64,000 nucleotides of DNA from JANQNX01 sp040217095 (GTDB lineage Bacteria > Pseudomonadota > Gammaproteobacteria > Eutrophobiales > Eutrophobiaceae): the NCBI GenBank assembly GCA_965229565.1, contig OZ245888.1, positions 1,922,001 to 1,986,000 of the forward strand, given 5' to 3'. Both the position numbers and the translations under genes were made by a program. The notes beneath the pieces are model-generated. The model saw nothing but the letters and a program-made list of their open reading frames with translations, was not told the origin of the DNA and made no database searches. Numbering within the stretch: the first letter of the stretch is position 1; each line of letters opens with the position of its first letter. Of the stretch, positions 27,089 through 35,807 are shown piece after piece.

Positions 27089-28831
27089 TTATTCCTTATT
27101 ACTCAACCAAACCGTCTGGTAAGGCTGCAGTGTCAATTCCGTTTGTTCTTCCGTGATCCTGTCACCCGTTATCAAGTCCACCCAGTCATCCGTTACCGTC
27201 AGGTTGATATGTGCCAGTATCAACTGCTGAGGTTGATCGGTGATATTAGAAATAGCAAAGATACTTTGATCGCGCGAGCGGTTCTGTCGCCAGAAGGCCA
27301 CGATCTCCTCCCCCATATGCAGGGTGAATTGCGTCGCGTTCGGGTGAAAGGCCGGTTGTTTCTTGCGTATCGCGATCAGGCGTTTCAGTTCCGTTAACAC
27401 CCGGTTGTGATGCGTATCACCAACCAGCAATTGTTCCAGTTCTTCCATTGGCCAGTTGCGACGATTGATCGATCGGTTGTTGTTGGTATGACTCACCTTC
27501 TCGTAGTCGTTCAACGTTGCCAGTAGACTATGAATATAAAAGGCAGGGATACCTTCCAGGCCAAGCATGATTGCATGCGCACAGATGAAACGCTGTTGTT
27601 GCCATTCGTCCGGGCCGTTAGTTATCGTGCCCTTTAACGCATCGTACAAGGTGATGTTGATCTCGTAGGGCTTGTTCTCGTTATGATCCAGTGCGCGCCA
27701 GGAAATCTTGCCACCAAAGGACTCCATGGTGGCCACCAGGTCATTCAGTTCTTCATCACTGAGCAAGCCCTCTACCGGCCGCAGGCCAATCCCGTCATGC
27801 GAGGCAATAAAGTTTAGATAGGTCGTGCCCATCATTGCCGGTGGCATACTCATTAACCAGTTCTTGAAGTAATGACTGTTACCCGTGACCAGCGTATTCA
27901 ATAACAGTGGCGGTAACGGGAAGTTATAAATGATATGGGCCTCGTTACCGTTACCGAAATAGGCCAGGTTCTCGCGGTTGGGGATGTTGGTCTCGGTAAT
28001 GATGATCGCGTCTGCGGTATGACGTTCTATCAGCGTACGCAGCAGGCGCACTATCTCGTGGGTCTGTGGCAGGTTGATACAGTTCGTGCCCGGTTCTTTC
28101 CACAGGAATGCAATCGCATCCAGCCTGAAGATACGCACACCCCGCTCCAGGTAAAGGCGGATGATATTGATGAATTCCAGTAATACATCCGGGTTGGCAA
28201 AGTTCAGGTCCGGTTGATCGTGGCTGAACGTACACCAGACATGCACATCACCATCCGGTGTAGGGACCTGGCGTAACAGCGGACTGGTTCGAGGCCGAAC
28301 CACCTGTGATGTATCCGTCTCCGGGTCGGCCAGGAAGAAATAATCCTTGCCCGGCTTCTCCCCCGCCTTTAGCTGCTCGAACCAGCGGCTCCTGCCCGAG
28401 CAATGATTGATGACCAGGTCGGACATCAGTTTGAAACGAGATGCGATATGAATAATGTCTTCCCAGTCGCCATAGGACTCGTTGACCTGCGTGTAATCCA
28501 TGACCGCAAAACCGTCGTCAGAACTGAATGGGAAGAACGGCAGTATGTGCACGATGTTGATCGTGTCTTCCAGGCGTTCGCTTAAGAAATGGTACAGCGT
28601 ATCCAGCGGTGTTTCATTGTCGCGCAGAAAGGTATTGCCGTAAGTGATAACCGCGACATCGGATTCGTCCCAGTGATTGGCATATTGCTCGGGGATCTCG
28701 CTGTTGTTTTCCAGCCCCATGGCCTGGACACAGTCGTCCGCGAGGCTGTTAATGTCGTGCTCCGGGTAAATCTGTGCCAGGTGACTTGCGACGAGACTGT
28801 TTAACTCTTCTACTTTATTTCTCACATCCAT
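27089..28831 (-). CDS. GH13_18 sugar phosphorylase, probably glucosylglycerate phosphorylase
   Basis: A 580-residue alpha-amylase-fold enzyme of the sucrose phosphorylase subfamily. The catalytic triad is visible: nucleophile D238 in FRLDAIAF, acid/base E280 in IITETNIPN, and D346 in FIASHDGIG. Related enzymes act on sucrose, glucosylglycerol, sucrose 6'-phosphate or glucosylglycerate, and sequence alone does not decide. The two upstream genes make glucosylglycerate, so phosphorolysis of that solute to glucose 1-phosphate and glycerate is the best inference. It starts 2 bp after the synthase gene, so it is translated with it. A sucrose phosphorylase role is the main alternative. Confidence 0.9.
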   Translation of the reverse strand: MDVRNKVEELNSLVASHLAQIYPEHDINSLADDCVQAMGLENNSEIPEQYANHWDESDVAVITYGNTFLRDNETPLDTLYHFLSERLEDTINIVHILPFFPFSSDDGFAVMDYTQVNESYGDWEDIIHIASRFKLMSDLVINHCSGRSRWFEQLKAGEKPGKDYFFLADPETDTSQVVRPRTSPLLRQVPTPDGDVHVWCTFSHDQPDLNFANPDVLLEFINIIRLYLERGVRIFRLDAIAFLWKEPGTNCINLPQTHEIVRLLRTLIERHTADAIIITETNIPNRENLAYFGNGNEAHIIYNFPLPPLLLNTLVTGNSHYFKNWLMSMPPAMMGTTYLNFIASHDGIGLRPVEGLLSDEELNDLVATMESFGGKISWRALDHNENKPYEINITLYDALKGTITNGPDEWQQQRFICAHAIMLGLEGIPAFYIHSLLATLNDYEKVSHTNNNRSINRRNWPMEELEQLLVGDTHHNRVLTELKRLIAIRKKQPAFHPNATQFTLHMGEEIVAFWRQNRSRDQSIFAISNITDQPQQLILAHINLTVTDDWVDLITGDRITEEQTELTLQPYQTVWLSNKE

Positions 28832-28833
28832 AC

Positions 28834-30057
28834 TTACTTCGTGTATTGCTTCATGTCTTCATCGACGGCCTTAATAAAATCCGCGCCGAGACCGGGCAAG
28901 GCGCTGTTAACGCGGGTCCAGCTATGGATGAAAGGCGTTTCCATCGGGTTTTCAAGAAAATGCAGCCCGGCCTTCATGATGTTCTCGGCAAACAGCTCTA
29001 CTGCCCGTTCTTCCGAGTCTATATCCAGTGTTAGGCCATTAATGACGGCATCGTTGTGATAGGTTTCAATGAAATCCAGTGCGATTCGATAATAGGTCGC
29101 CTTGATGGTACGAAAAGACTCGGCGTTGAAGATCACCCCCGTCGTGGCCAGCTTCCTGAAGATGGCTTTACTGATATCGATCGACATCTTGGACAGGCCG
29201 CTGTTTTCATCATTCTCGGACAGGTCCTGGTGCTTGTGATCGTATTGATCGGCGATGTCCACCTGGCAAATACGGTTAGTTGAATAGTTACGGTGCATTT
29301 CTGATAACACACCAATCTCCAGGCCCCAGTCACTGGGGATACGGATGTCATTGATTACGTCGGTGCGCATGGAAAACTCACCGGCCAGTGCATAACGATA
29401 GCTATCCAGGTATTCAACAAATGATTCATCCGGGTAGATCTTGCGCAACGCGCGCAACAAGGGCGTCACCAGTAATCGGCACACCCGGCCATTGATTGAA
29501 CCCTTGGCCACGCGCGCGTAGTAACCCTTGCAAAACTCGTAGTTAAAATTGGGATTGGCTACCGGGTAAATAAGCCGTGCCAATAAACTCCTGTCGTAAG
29601 TCGTAATATCACAGTCATGCAGGGCGACCGATTCAACCTTGTCAGACTCTTTTACATAACCAAGGCAGTACCAGACATTACGCCCCTTACCCATCTCCTG
29701 CGGATCCAGGTCTTCTTTTTTCAGGCGCGCATCGATCTCGAGTAGTCGCGGCCCATCATTCCATAACACCTTGTGCTGTTGTGGCAGCCGTGAAAAGAAT
29801 TCCAGCGCGTGTACATATTCTACTTCGGTCGCACGGTCGAGACCGATGACAATCTCGGTCAGGTAAGGCACCTTGCATAACTCATCGACGATGTTTGATA
29901 GTGCCGGGCCTTCCAGTTCCGAATACAGGCACGGTAGCACCAGCGCCATGGGTCGCACCCGTGAGAAACGCACGAGTTCTTCTTCCATGTCTTTTACATC
30001 GCGATCGGCAAGGTTGTGTAACGTGGTTACAACGCCGTTTTGATAAAAGTCAGCCAT
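28834..30057 (-). CDS. gpgS: Glucosyl-3-phosphoglycerate synthase (GT81)
   Basis: A 407-residue GT-A glycosyltransferase that transfers glucose from an NDP-glucose to 3-phosphoglycerate, giving glucosyl-3-phosphoglycerate, the first step to the compatible solute glucosylglycerate. The metal-binding DxD is D148-C-D150 in ALHDCDITTYD. GT81 landmarks include VLPCLYSELEG near the N-terminus, the EFSMRTDVINDIRI stretch and PSDWGLEIGVLSEM, where the acceptor site lies in known enzymes. It follows the phosphatase gene by 10 bp and precedes the phosphorylase by 2 bp, forming one operon. Confidence 0.92.
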   Translation of the reverse strand: MADFYQNGVVTTLHNLADRDVKDMEEELVRFSRVRPMALVLPCLYSELEGPALSNIVDELCKVPYLTEIVIGLDRATEVEYVHALEFFSRLPQQHKVLWNDGPRLLEIDARLKKEDLDPQEMGKGRNVWYCLGYVKESDKVESVALHDCDITTYDRSLLARLIYPVANPNFNYEFCKGYYARVAKGSINGRVCRLLVTPLLRALRKIYPDESFVEYLDSYRYALAGEFSMRTDVINDIRIPSDWGLEIGVLSEMHRNYSTNRICQVDIADQYDHKHQDLSENDENSGLSKMSIDISKAIFRKLATTGVIFNAESFRTIKATYYRIALDFIETYHNDAVINGLTLDIDSEERAVELFAENIMKAGLHFLENPMETPFIHSWTRVNSALPGLGADFIKAVDEDMKQYTK

Positions 30058-30067
30058 TATTTATCCG

Positions 30068-30856
30068 TCATGTGATTTCGTGTAACAGTGAGAGCAGGCT
30101 GTCATTCCAGCCACGGGGTCCAACTGATTCGGTAACACGTACATTTTTATTGTTTACCAAGGGCGGTTCATGCACGGGTGAACGAACCACGATGGCATAG
30201 TCGGCATTTTCCAGCATCGGGCGATCATTATCGCTGTCGCCCAGTGCCACGATGACGGGCATCTGCTGGTACTGCTCCTGGTAATAGTCGCGCAGCCACC
30301 GCAGTGCCTGTCCTTTATCTACTTTACCGGAAATCGAGATAAAGCGCCCACCCTGGACGGCGGTCATTCCATGTTCAGCCAATGCCTGTTTAAATATTTC
30401 CAGCTTTTCCGGTTCGCCCTTCCACAGCACCGGCTCGGTAAAATCGCGTTCACTCGCGAGCCGGGCCTGTTCCCGGTCCAGCCCGGTCTTCTGCATGATG
30501 TCGTCGATAGTAAAATCGGCAAACCCTGTAAAGCTGGCCTGCCCTTTTGATCGCAGCTGGTGAATCACTGACAGGATGGCTTGCCTGTCCATACCAAAAC
30601 TGACTTTTTTATAATCATCACCTTTGGGCAGGTATATACCCGCGCCGTTTTCGACCACGAACGGATGTTGATTGCCAAGCCTGTCGCGCAGCAGTTTCAT
30701 TTCTGCAGCTGTCTTGCTGCTATTCAGTATCAGCGGAATATGTCGAGACGTGAGTTCCTGCAGTGCCGGGATAGCCGCATCGTATTGATAGGTATCATGG
30801 TCCAGCAATGTTCCGTCCAGGTCGGTAATGACGACCAGCGGTTGTTTATCTGTCAT
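30068..30856 (-). CDS. HAD phosphatase, mannosyl/glucosyl-3-phosphoglycerate phosphatase family
   Basis: A 262-residue HAD-superfamily enzyme of the MPGP group. Motif I is TDLDGTLLD (nucleophile D12, acid D14), motif II is LNSSKTAAEM, and motif IV is ALGDSDNDRPML. In this operon it should dephosphorylate glucosyl-3-phosphoglycerate to glucosylglycerate; members also act on the mannosyl analogue. It is the first gene of the operon. The 55-bp gap to parC's end contains no clear terminator. A YedP-like role without partner genes is the alternative, unlikely here. Confidence 0.9.
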   Translation of the reverse strand: MTDKQPLVVITDLDGTLLDHDTYQYDAAIPALQELTSRHIPLILNSSKTAAEMKLLRDRLGNQHPFVVENGAGIYLPKGDDYKKVSFGMDRQAILSVIHQLRSKGQASFTGFADFTIDDIMQKTGLDREQARLASERDFTEPVLWKGEPEKLEIFKQALAEHGMTAVQGGRFISISGKVDKGQALRWLRDYYQEQYQQMPVIVALGDSDNDRPMLENADYAIVVRSPVHEPPLVNNKNVRVTESVGPRGWNDSLLSLLHEIT

Positions 30857-30911
30857 GCATTGATTCTAGCCCGCGGTAGCAACGTGCAACAACCAAACGG
30901 GTAAATACGGT

Positions 30912-33167
30912 TTATTCCGGGACGGCCACGATCCGATCCACGTTGCGATAGCCTCGCGGTAACATGTTGCCCCTGCGTCCACGTTCACCGATGTAGTGTT
31001 CATGATCAGAGGTTTTCAATGTCGTGTGTCGTTTACCGGCATAGACAACCAGGCTATCGGTCTCTGCCATCGCGGTCATTGCCACCACGTATTCTTCCCG
31101 TGTCTTCAACCTGGCGGGCGGGATTTGCATGATCTTCAGGCCCTTGCCTTTTGGTAATAGCGTGAGTTCACTGATAGGAAACATCAACAGGCGACCAATC
31201 GAACTCACCACCGCGACCCAGTCAGTCTCGACATTCCTGACCAGGCTCGGCGCCAGTACCTGGGACTGGGCAGGTACGCTGACGATCGATTTTCCGTTGC
31301 GGTTTTTCGTATACACATCACCCAGTTTCACCATGAACCCGTAACCGGCATCGGAACCAACCAGGTATACCGTTTCCTCGTCACCACACATAACGCCCTC
31401 GAACGAAACACCGTCCGGCGGTGTTAACCTGGCAGAAACGGGTTCGCCCAGGCTACGTGCCGATGGAAGGCTGTGTGCCGGTAGTGAATAACAGCGGCCA
31501 CTGGAATCGATAAATACCGCAGGCTGGTTGCTACGCCCCAGGCTGGCCTGTTTAAAACCATCACCACTCTTGTAGTTGAGCGACAACGGGTCCACTTCAT
31601 GCCCTTTTGCGGCACGCACCCAGCCTTTTTCAGACAGGATGATAGTCACCGGCTCGGTCGGAACCAGGCTGGTGGCATCAATGGCCTTTGCTTCTTCGGC
31701 TTCTTTTAACGGCGACTTCCTGTCATCACCGTATTGCTCGGCATCGGCCTGGATCTCTTTCTTGACCAGTGTCTTTAAACGCTGGTTAGAACCGAGCGTG
31801 GTTTCGAGGGATTTCCTTTCTTTCTTCAGGTCATCGAGTTCGCCCTTGATCTTGAACTCTTCAAGCTTAGCCAGTTTTCTTAACTTCAAATCAAGAATCG
31901 CGTCGGCCTGGATCTCACTGAGCTTGAAGCGCTTCATCAGTACCGCTCTGGGTTCGTCTTCCTCGCGAATGATCTTGATGACCTCATCGATATTCAGGTA
32001 AGCGATCATCAGGCCTTCAAGCACATGGATCTGCGCCAGTACTTTATCGAGGCGGAACTGCAGGCGACGACGAACGGTTTCAGTGCGGTATTCGAGCCAT
32101 TCCTTGAGTATCGTGCACAGGTTTTTAACCTGTGGGCGCCCGTTCAAACCGATGATGTTCATGTTCACGCGGTAACTACGTTCAAGATCGGTGGTGGCGA
32201 ACAGGTGCAACATCAATTCATTCAAATCAACCCGGTTGGAACGCGGTATCAACACCAGTCGCGTCGGGTTTTCATGATCGGATTCATCACGCAGGTCTTC
32301 CAGCATGGGTAATTTCTTGGCCTGCATCTGGGCAGCGATCTGTTCCAGCACCTTGCTACCCGAACTCTGGAACGGTAATGCCGTGACAATGATGTTGCCG
32401 TCTTCTTTTTCCCAGGTTGCGCGCATCTTGATGGAGCCGTAACCGGTCTCGTACATCTCCCTGATGGCCGCTTGCGGGGTAATGATCTCGGCCCGGGTTG
32501 GGTAGTCCGGCCCCTTTATATGTTCACACAGGTCGGCAACGGTACTCTTTGGCACCTCGAGCAGGCGTATACAGGCGGTGGCCACCTCTTTCAGGTTGTG
32601 TGGTGGGATATCCGTGGCCATACCCACGGCAATCCCGGTCGTGCCATTCAATAACAGGTTCGGTAGTCGCGCCGGTAACAGTTTCGGTTCTTCCAGCGTG
32701 CCATCGAAGTTGGGGATCCAGTCAACGGTACCCTGGTTAACCTCGGACAACAGCAGGTCGGAATAGGCAGCCAGCTTGGACTCGGTATAACGCATGGCGG
32801 CGAAGGACTTGGGATCATCCATGGAGCCCCAGTTACCCTGGCCATCCACCAGCGGGTAACGATAGGAGAAGTCCTGTGCCATCAATACCATGGCCTCGTA
32901 ACAGGCCGAGTCGCCATGCGGGTGAAATTTACCCAGCACATCACCCACGGTACGGGCAGATTTCTTGTACTTGGCGGTCGCCTTCAGGCCCAGCTCGGAC
33001 ATCGCGTATACAATCCGTCGCTGTACCGGTTTTAGACCATCACCGATGTGTGGCAGGGCACGGTCCATGATGACGTACATGGAATAATCCAGGTATGCCT
33101 TCTCGGTATATTCCTGCAGGGGTCTTTGTTCGTTCTGCTCGAAGTCAAAACTGAGCGAATCAGACAT
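30912..33167 (-). CDS. parC: DNA topoisomerase IV subunit A
   Basis: ParC cleaves and rejoins DNA to decatenate chromosomes with ParE. It has 751 residues (E. coli 752). The catalytic tyrosine is Y127 in AAMRYTESKL. The quinolone-determining region reads HPHGDSACYEAM, with Ser87 and Glu91 at the positions equal to E. coli S80 and E84, so it looks unmutated for resistance. C-terminal beta-pinwheel repeats are shorter than in GyrA, and no GyrA box is seen, which supports ParC. A 52-bp AT-rich gap separates it from parE. Confidence 0.97.
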   Translation of the reverse strand: MSDSLSFDFEQNEQRPLQEYTEKAYLDYSMYVIMDRALPHIGDGLKPVQRRIVYAMSELGLKATAKYKKSARTVGDVLGKFHPHGDSACYEAMVLMAQDFSYRYPLVDGQGNWGSMDDPKSFAAMRYTESKLAAYSDLLLSEVNQGTVDWIPNFDGTLEEPKLLPARLPNLLLNGTTGIAVGMATDIPPHNLKEVATACIRLLEVPKSTVADLCEHIKGPDYPTRAEIITPQAAIREMYETGYGSIKMRATWEKEDGNIIVTALPFQSSGSKVLEQIAAQMQAKKLPMLEDLRDESDHENPTRLVLIPRSNRVDLNELMLHLFATTDLERSYRVNMNIIGLNGRPQVKNLCTILKEWLEYRTETVRRRLQFRLDKVLAQIHVLEGLMIAYLNIDEVIKIIREEDEPRAVLMKRFKLSEIQADAILDLKLRKLAKLEEFKIKGELDDLKKERKSLETTLGSNQRLKTLVKKEIQADAEQYGDDRKSPLKEAEEAKAIDATSLVPTEPVTIILSEKGWVRAAKGHEVDPLSLNYKSGDGFKQASLGRSNQPAVFIDSSGRCYSLPAHSLPSARSLGEPVSARLTPPDGVSFEGVMCGDEETVYLVGSDAGYGFMVKLGDVYTKNRNGKSIVSVPAQSQVLAPSLVRNVETDWVAVVSSIGRLLMFPISELTLLPKGKGLKIMQIPPARLKTREEYVVAMTAMAETDSLVVYAGKRHTTLKTSDHEHYIGERGRRGNMLPRGYRNVDRIVAVPE

Positions 33168-33219
33168 AACACAAACCTCGAATAGAGTTTAAATATATTA
33201 TATATATCATTGTTTTATA

Positions 33220-35109
33220 TTAAATAACTTCCGCCTTATCGCCATGTTTCTCCAGCCAGGTCTTGCGATCCGACGCCCGCTTCTTGGTCAGCAACATATC
33301 CATGACCTTCAGCGCGTCTTTTTCATTGGGCAGCGTCAGCTGCACCAGCCGACGCGTCTCCCGGGCCATGGTGGTTTCCCGTAGCTGCAAGGGATTCATT
33401 TCGCCCAGGCCCTTAAAACGCTGAACCGAGACATTACCGCGTTTCTTTTCCGCCTTGATCTGGTCGAGGATGCCCTGCTTCTCGGAATTATCCAGGGCGT
33501 AGTAGATATCCTTGCCCACGTCGATGCGGTACAGCGGCGGCATGGCCACGTAGACGCGACCGTCTTCCACCAGGGGCTTGAAGTGTTTCAGGAATAGCGC
33601 ACAGAGCAGCGTCGCGATATGGGCACCGTCCGAGTCGGCATCGGCGAGGATACATATCTTGCCGTAGCGCAGGCCCTCGATATTGTCAGAGCCCGGATCG
33701 ACACCAATGGCCACGGCAATGTCATGTACTTCTTTCGAGGACAACACTTCACTGGAATCCACTTCCCAGGTATTGAGTATCTTGCCGCGCAACGGCATCA
33801 CGGCCTGGTAGTCACGGTCACGTGCCTGCTTGGCAGAGCCGCCGGCTGAATCCCCTTCCACCAGGAACAGCTCTGACACGCTGATATCCTGCATGGCACA
33901 GTCGGCGAGCTTTCCGGGCAAGGCCGGGCCACCGCTGACCTTCTTGCGCACGATCTTCTTCGTCGCCTTCAGGCGTTTCTGCGCGGCAGCGATAGCGAGT
34001 TCGGCGATGCGTTCACCCATCTCGACGTGTTTATGTAACCACTGGCTGAATGCGTCTTTAATCACACCGGCCACGAACACCGTGCATTCACGTGACGACA
34101 GGCGTTCCTTGGTCTGGCCGGCAAACTGCGGGTCGTCCATCTTTACCGATAACAGGTAACAACAGTTTTCCCAGATATCCTCGGCCGTGAGCTTTAGTCC
34201 GCGTGGTAACAGGTTACGGGTTTCACAAAAGTCACGCAGTGCATCCAGCAAGCCCTGGCGCATGCCGTTGACATGGGTGCCACCCTGTATGGTGGGTACC
34301 AGGTTTACATAACTTTCCGTGACCATCTCTGCCGGTTCGACCAGCCAGTGCACCGCCCAGTCGACCGCCTCGTGCTCGCCCTGCATGGAACCCAGGAACG
34401 GTTCCGGTGGCAACAGTTCGAGGCCGCCGAGCTCTTCGGCAAGATAGGTCTTGATGCCATCCTCGTAACACCATTCGTCTTTTGATTTGCTGGCTTCATC
34501 GGTAAGCCTGATCGTCAGGCCCGGGCACAACACGGCCTTGGCACGCATCAGGTGTTTCAGTTTAGGGATGGCAAACTTGGTGGTATCGAAATACTTGCTG
34601 TTAGGCCAGAAATGAATGGTGGTACCGGTGTTCTTTTTACCGACCGTGCCAGTTTCCTTCAGTTTCGTTTGCCTGTCGCCATCCTTGAAAGACATGCTGT
34701 GTTCTTTTCCATTGCGCCTGACAGTCACTTCCAGCCTGCTGGATAAGGCATTGACCACGGACACGCCGACACCATGCAGGCCACCGGAGAACTTGTAGTT
34801 CTTGTTGGAGAACTTGCCGCCGGAATGGAGGCGGGTAAGGATGACTTCAACACCCGGAAGTTTCTCGCCGGGATGGTCATCGACGGGCATGCCGCGACCA
34901 TCATCTGTTACGCTGACCGAACCATCCTTGTGCAGGGTGACGTCTATCCTGGAACAGTGGCCAGAGATGGCCTCGTCAACACTGTTATCGAGGACTTCCT
35001 GGACCAGATGGTTGGGACGCGTGGTGTCGGTATACATCCCCGGTCGCTTGCGGACCGGTTCCAGCCCTGTTAATACCTCGATATCAGAGGCATCGTATTT
35101 CGCAGCCAA
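33220..35109 (-). CDS. parE: DNA topoisomerase IV subunit B
   Basis: The ATPase subunit of topoisomerase IV, 629 residues (E. coli 630). The GHKL ATP site shows DNSVDEAISG, DDGRGMPVD and GGLHGVGVSVVNALS. The TOPRIM domain shows VEGDSAGGSAKQARDR, PLRGKILNTWE and DADSDGAHI. It lies directly upstream of parC on the same strand, with 52 bp between them. The 110-bp gap before it holds an inverted repeat that may end upstream transcription. Confidence 0.98.
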   Translation of the reverse strand: MAAKYDASDIEVLTGLEPVRKRPGMYTDTTRPNHLVQEVLDNSVDEAISGHCSRIDVTLHKDGSVSVTDDGRGMPVDDHPGEKLPGVEVILTRLHSGGKFSNKNYKFSGGLHGVGVSVVNALSSRLEVTVRRNGKEHSMSFKDGDRQTKLKETGTVGKKNTGTTIHFWPNSKYFDTTKFAIPKLKHLMRAKAVLCPGLTIRLTDEASKSKDEWCYEDGIKTYLAEELGGLELLPPEPFLGSMQGEHEAVDWAVHWLVEPAEMVTESYVNLVPTIQGGTHVNGMRQGLLDALRDFCETRNLLPRGLKLTAEDIWENCCYLLSVKMDDPQFAGQTKERLSSRECTVFVAGVIKDAFSQWLHKHVEMGERIAELAIAAAQKRLKATKKIVRKKVSGGPALPGKLADCAMQDISVSELFLVEGDSAGGSAKQARDRDYQAVMPLRGKILNTWEVDSSEVLSSKEVHDIAVAIGVDPGSDNIEGLRYGKICILADADSDGAHIATLLCALFLKHFKPLVEDGRVYVAMPPLYRIDVGKDIYYALDNSEKQGILDQIKAEKKRGNVSVQRFKGLGEMNPLQLRETTMARETRRLVQLTLPNEKDALKVMDMLLTKKRASDRKTWLEKHGDKAEVI

Positions 35110-35164
35110 AATTACATCTCACCTGGGTTAAATTGCGCTAAGGATAACGCAACTAAAACACACA

Positions 35165-35198
35165 ATATAGCGTTCATCCTGAAAAATGAACACTATAT
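35165..35198 (-). terminator. Long AT-rich inverted repeat between DUF3501 gene and parE
   Basis: ATATAGCGTTCAT (35165-35177) pairs with ATGAACACTATAT (35186-35198) with one mismatch in 13 and an 8-base loop. On the minus strand it is followed by TTGTGTGTTTT, so it may terminate transcription of the rubrerythrin-FeS-DUF3501 genes before parE. An operator for parE is the alternative. Confidence 0.5.
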
Positions 35199-35219
35199 CT
35201 TGCAATCAACGTTGGTTAT

Positions 35220-35807
35220 TCAATCCAGGTCAGATACCAGTGAATCGCGGATATTGGCAGGTACCGAGGCCACGGCATGGGAATAGGCCGGATGGTCTAT
35301 GCCCGCGGACAGGTTGGCACCTGATTTGAGTGCGGCAATCATGTCCTTGCTGAGTTCGAAGCGCAGGAAATGCACAGAAGAAGTCTTGGTTTCGTTGTCG
35401 CGTTCCAGGTCTTCGTCGGCAATGGGAAACACCTTCTCGTAGCCTTCAACCATGACCCAGGTCTTGTCTTCAACGCCGATCATCTTTGACAGTGCCACGC
35501 GTCGTTCCGCTTCGTCCGGGAACTCGATCATGAAGGTGGCCTTCCAGTTACTGCCATCAGGGATTAACGGGTTGTAGGCTTCCAGTTCCTCGTTGATGCC
35601 TTCGGCCTCGAAGATACGTTCGGTGCGCAGTATTTCCTGTATCTGGTATTGCATGACCAGGCGATCTTCAAAGTACAGGGTGGCATTAGGCCCGATCGAC
35701 AGGCGACGGTTCTTCTTGTGTTGCATTACCCGGGTGCGGAAGTCATTCCTGATTTCCGCGTACTTCTCCAGGGTGTAGAGGTCTTCGCGTGTTAATTTAT
35801 CCATCAT
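35220..35807 (-). CDS. DUF3501 family protein
   Basis: A 195-residue soluble protein of the DUF3501 family, recognised by the N-terminal LTREDLYTLEKYAEIRNDFR and RRLSIGPNATLYFEDR stretches and the C-terminal HFLRFELS. No catalytic motif is evident and the function is unknown. It overlaps the Fe-S protein gene by one base (TAATG), and a rubrerythrin gene lies upstream of that. This trio recurs together, as I recall, which suggests a shared role in peroxide or redox handling. That role is inference. Confidence 0.88.
   Translation of the reverse strand: MMDKLTREDLYTLEKYAEIRNDFRTRVMQHKKNRRLSIGPNATLYFEDRLVMQYQIQEILRTERIFEAEGINEELEAYNPLIPDGSNWKATFMIEFPDEAERRVALSKMIGVEDKTWVMVEGYEKVFPIADEDLERDNETKTSSVHFLRFELSKDMIAALKSGANLSAGIDHPAYSHAVASVPANIRDSLVSDLD

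Noticed and set aside
27089..28831. Naming the phosphorylase as a sucrose-degrading enzyme
   Set aside because: Sequence places it in a subfamily with several specificities, and the operon makes glucosylglycerate, so sucrose is the weaker inference.
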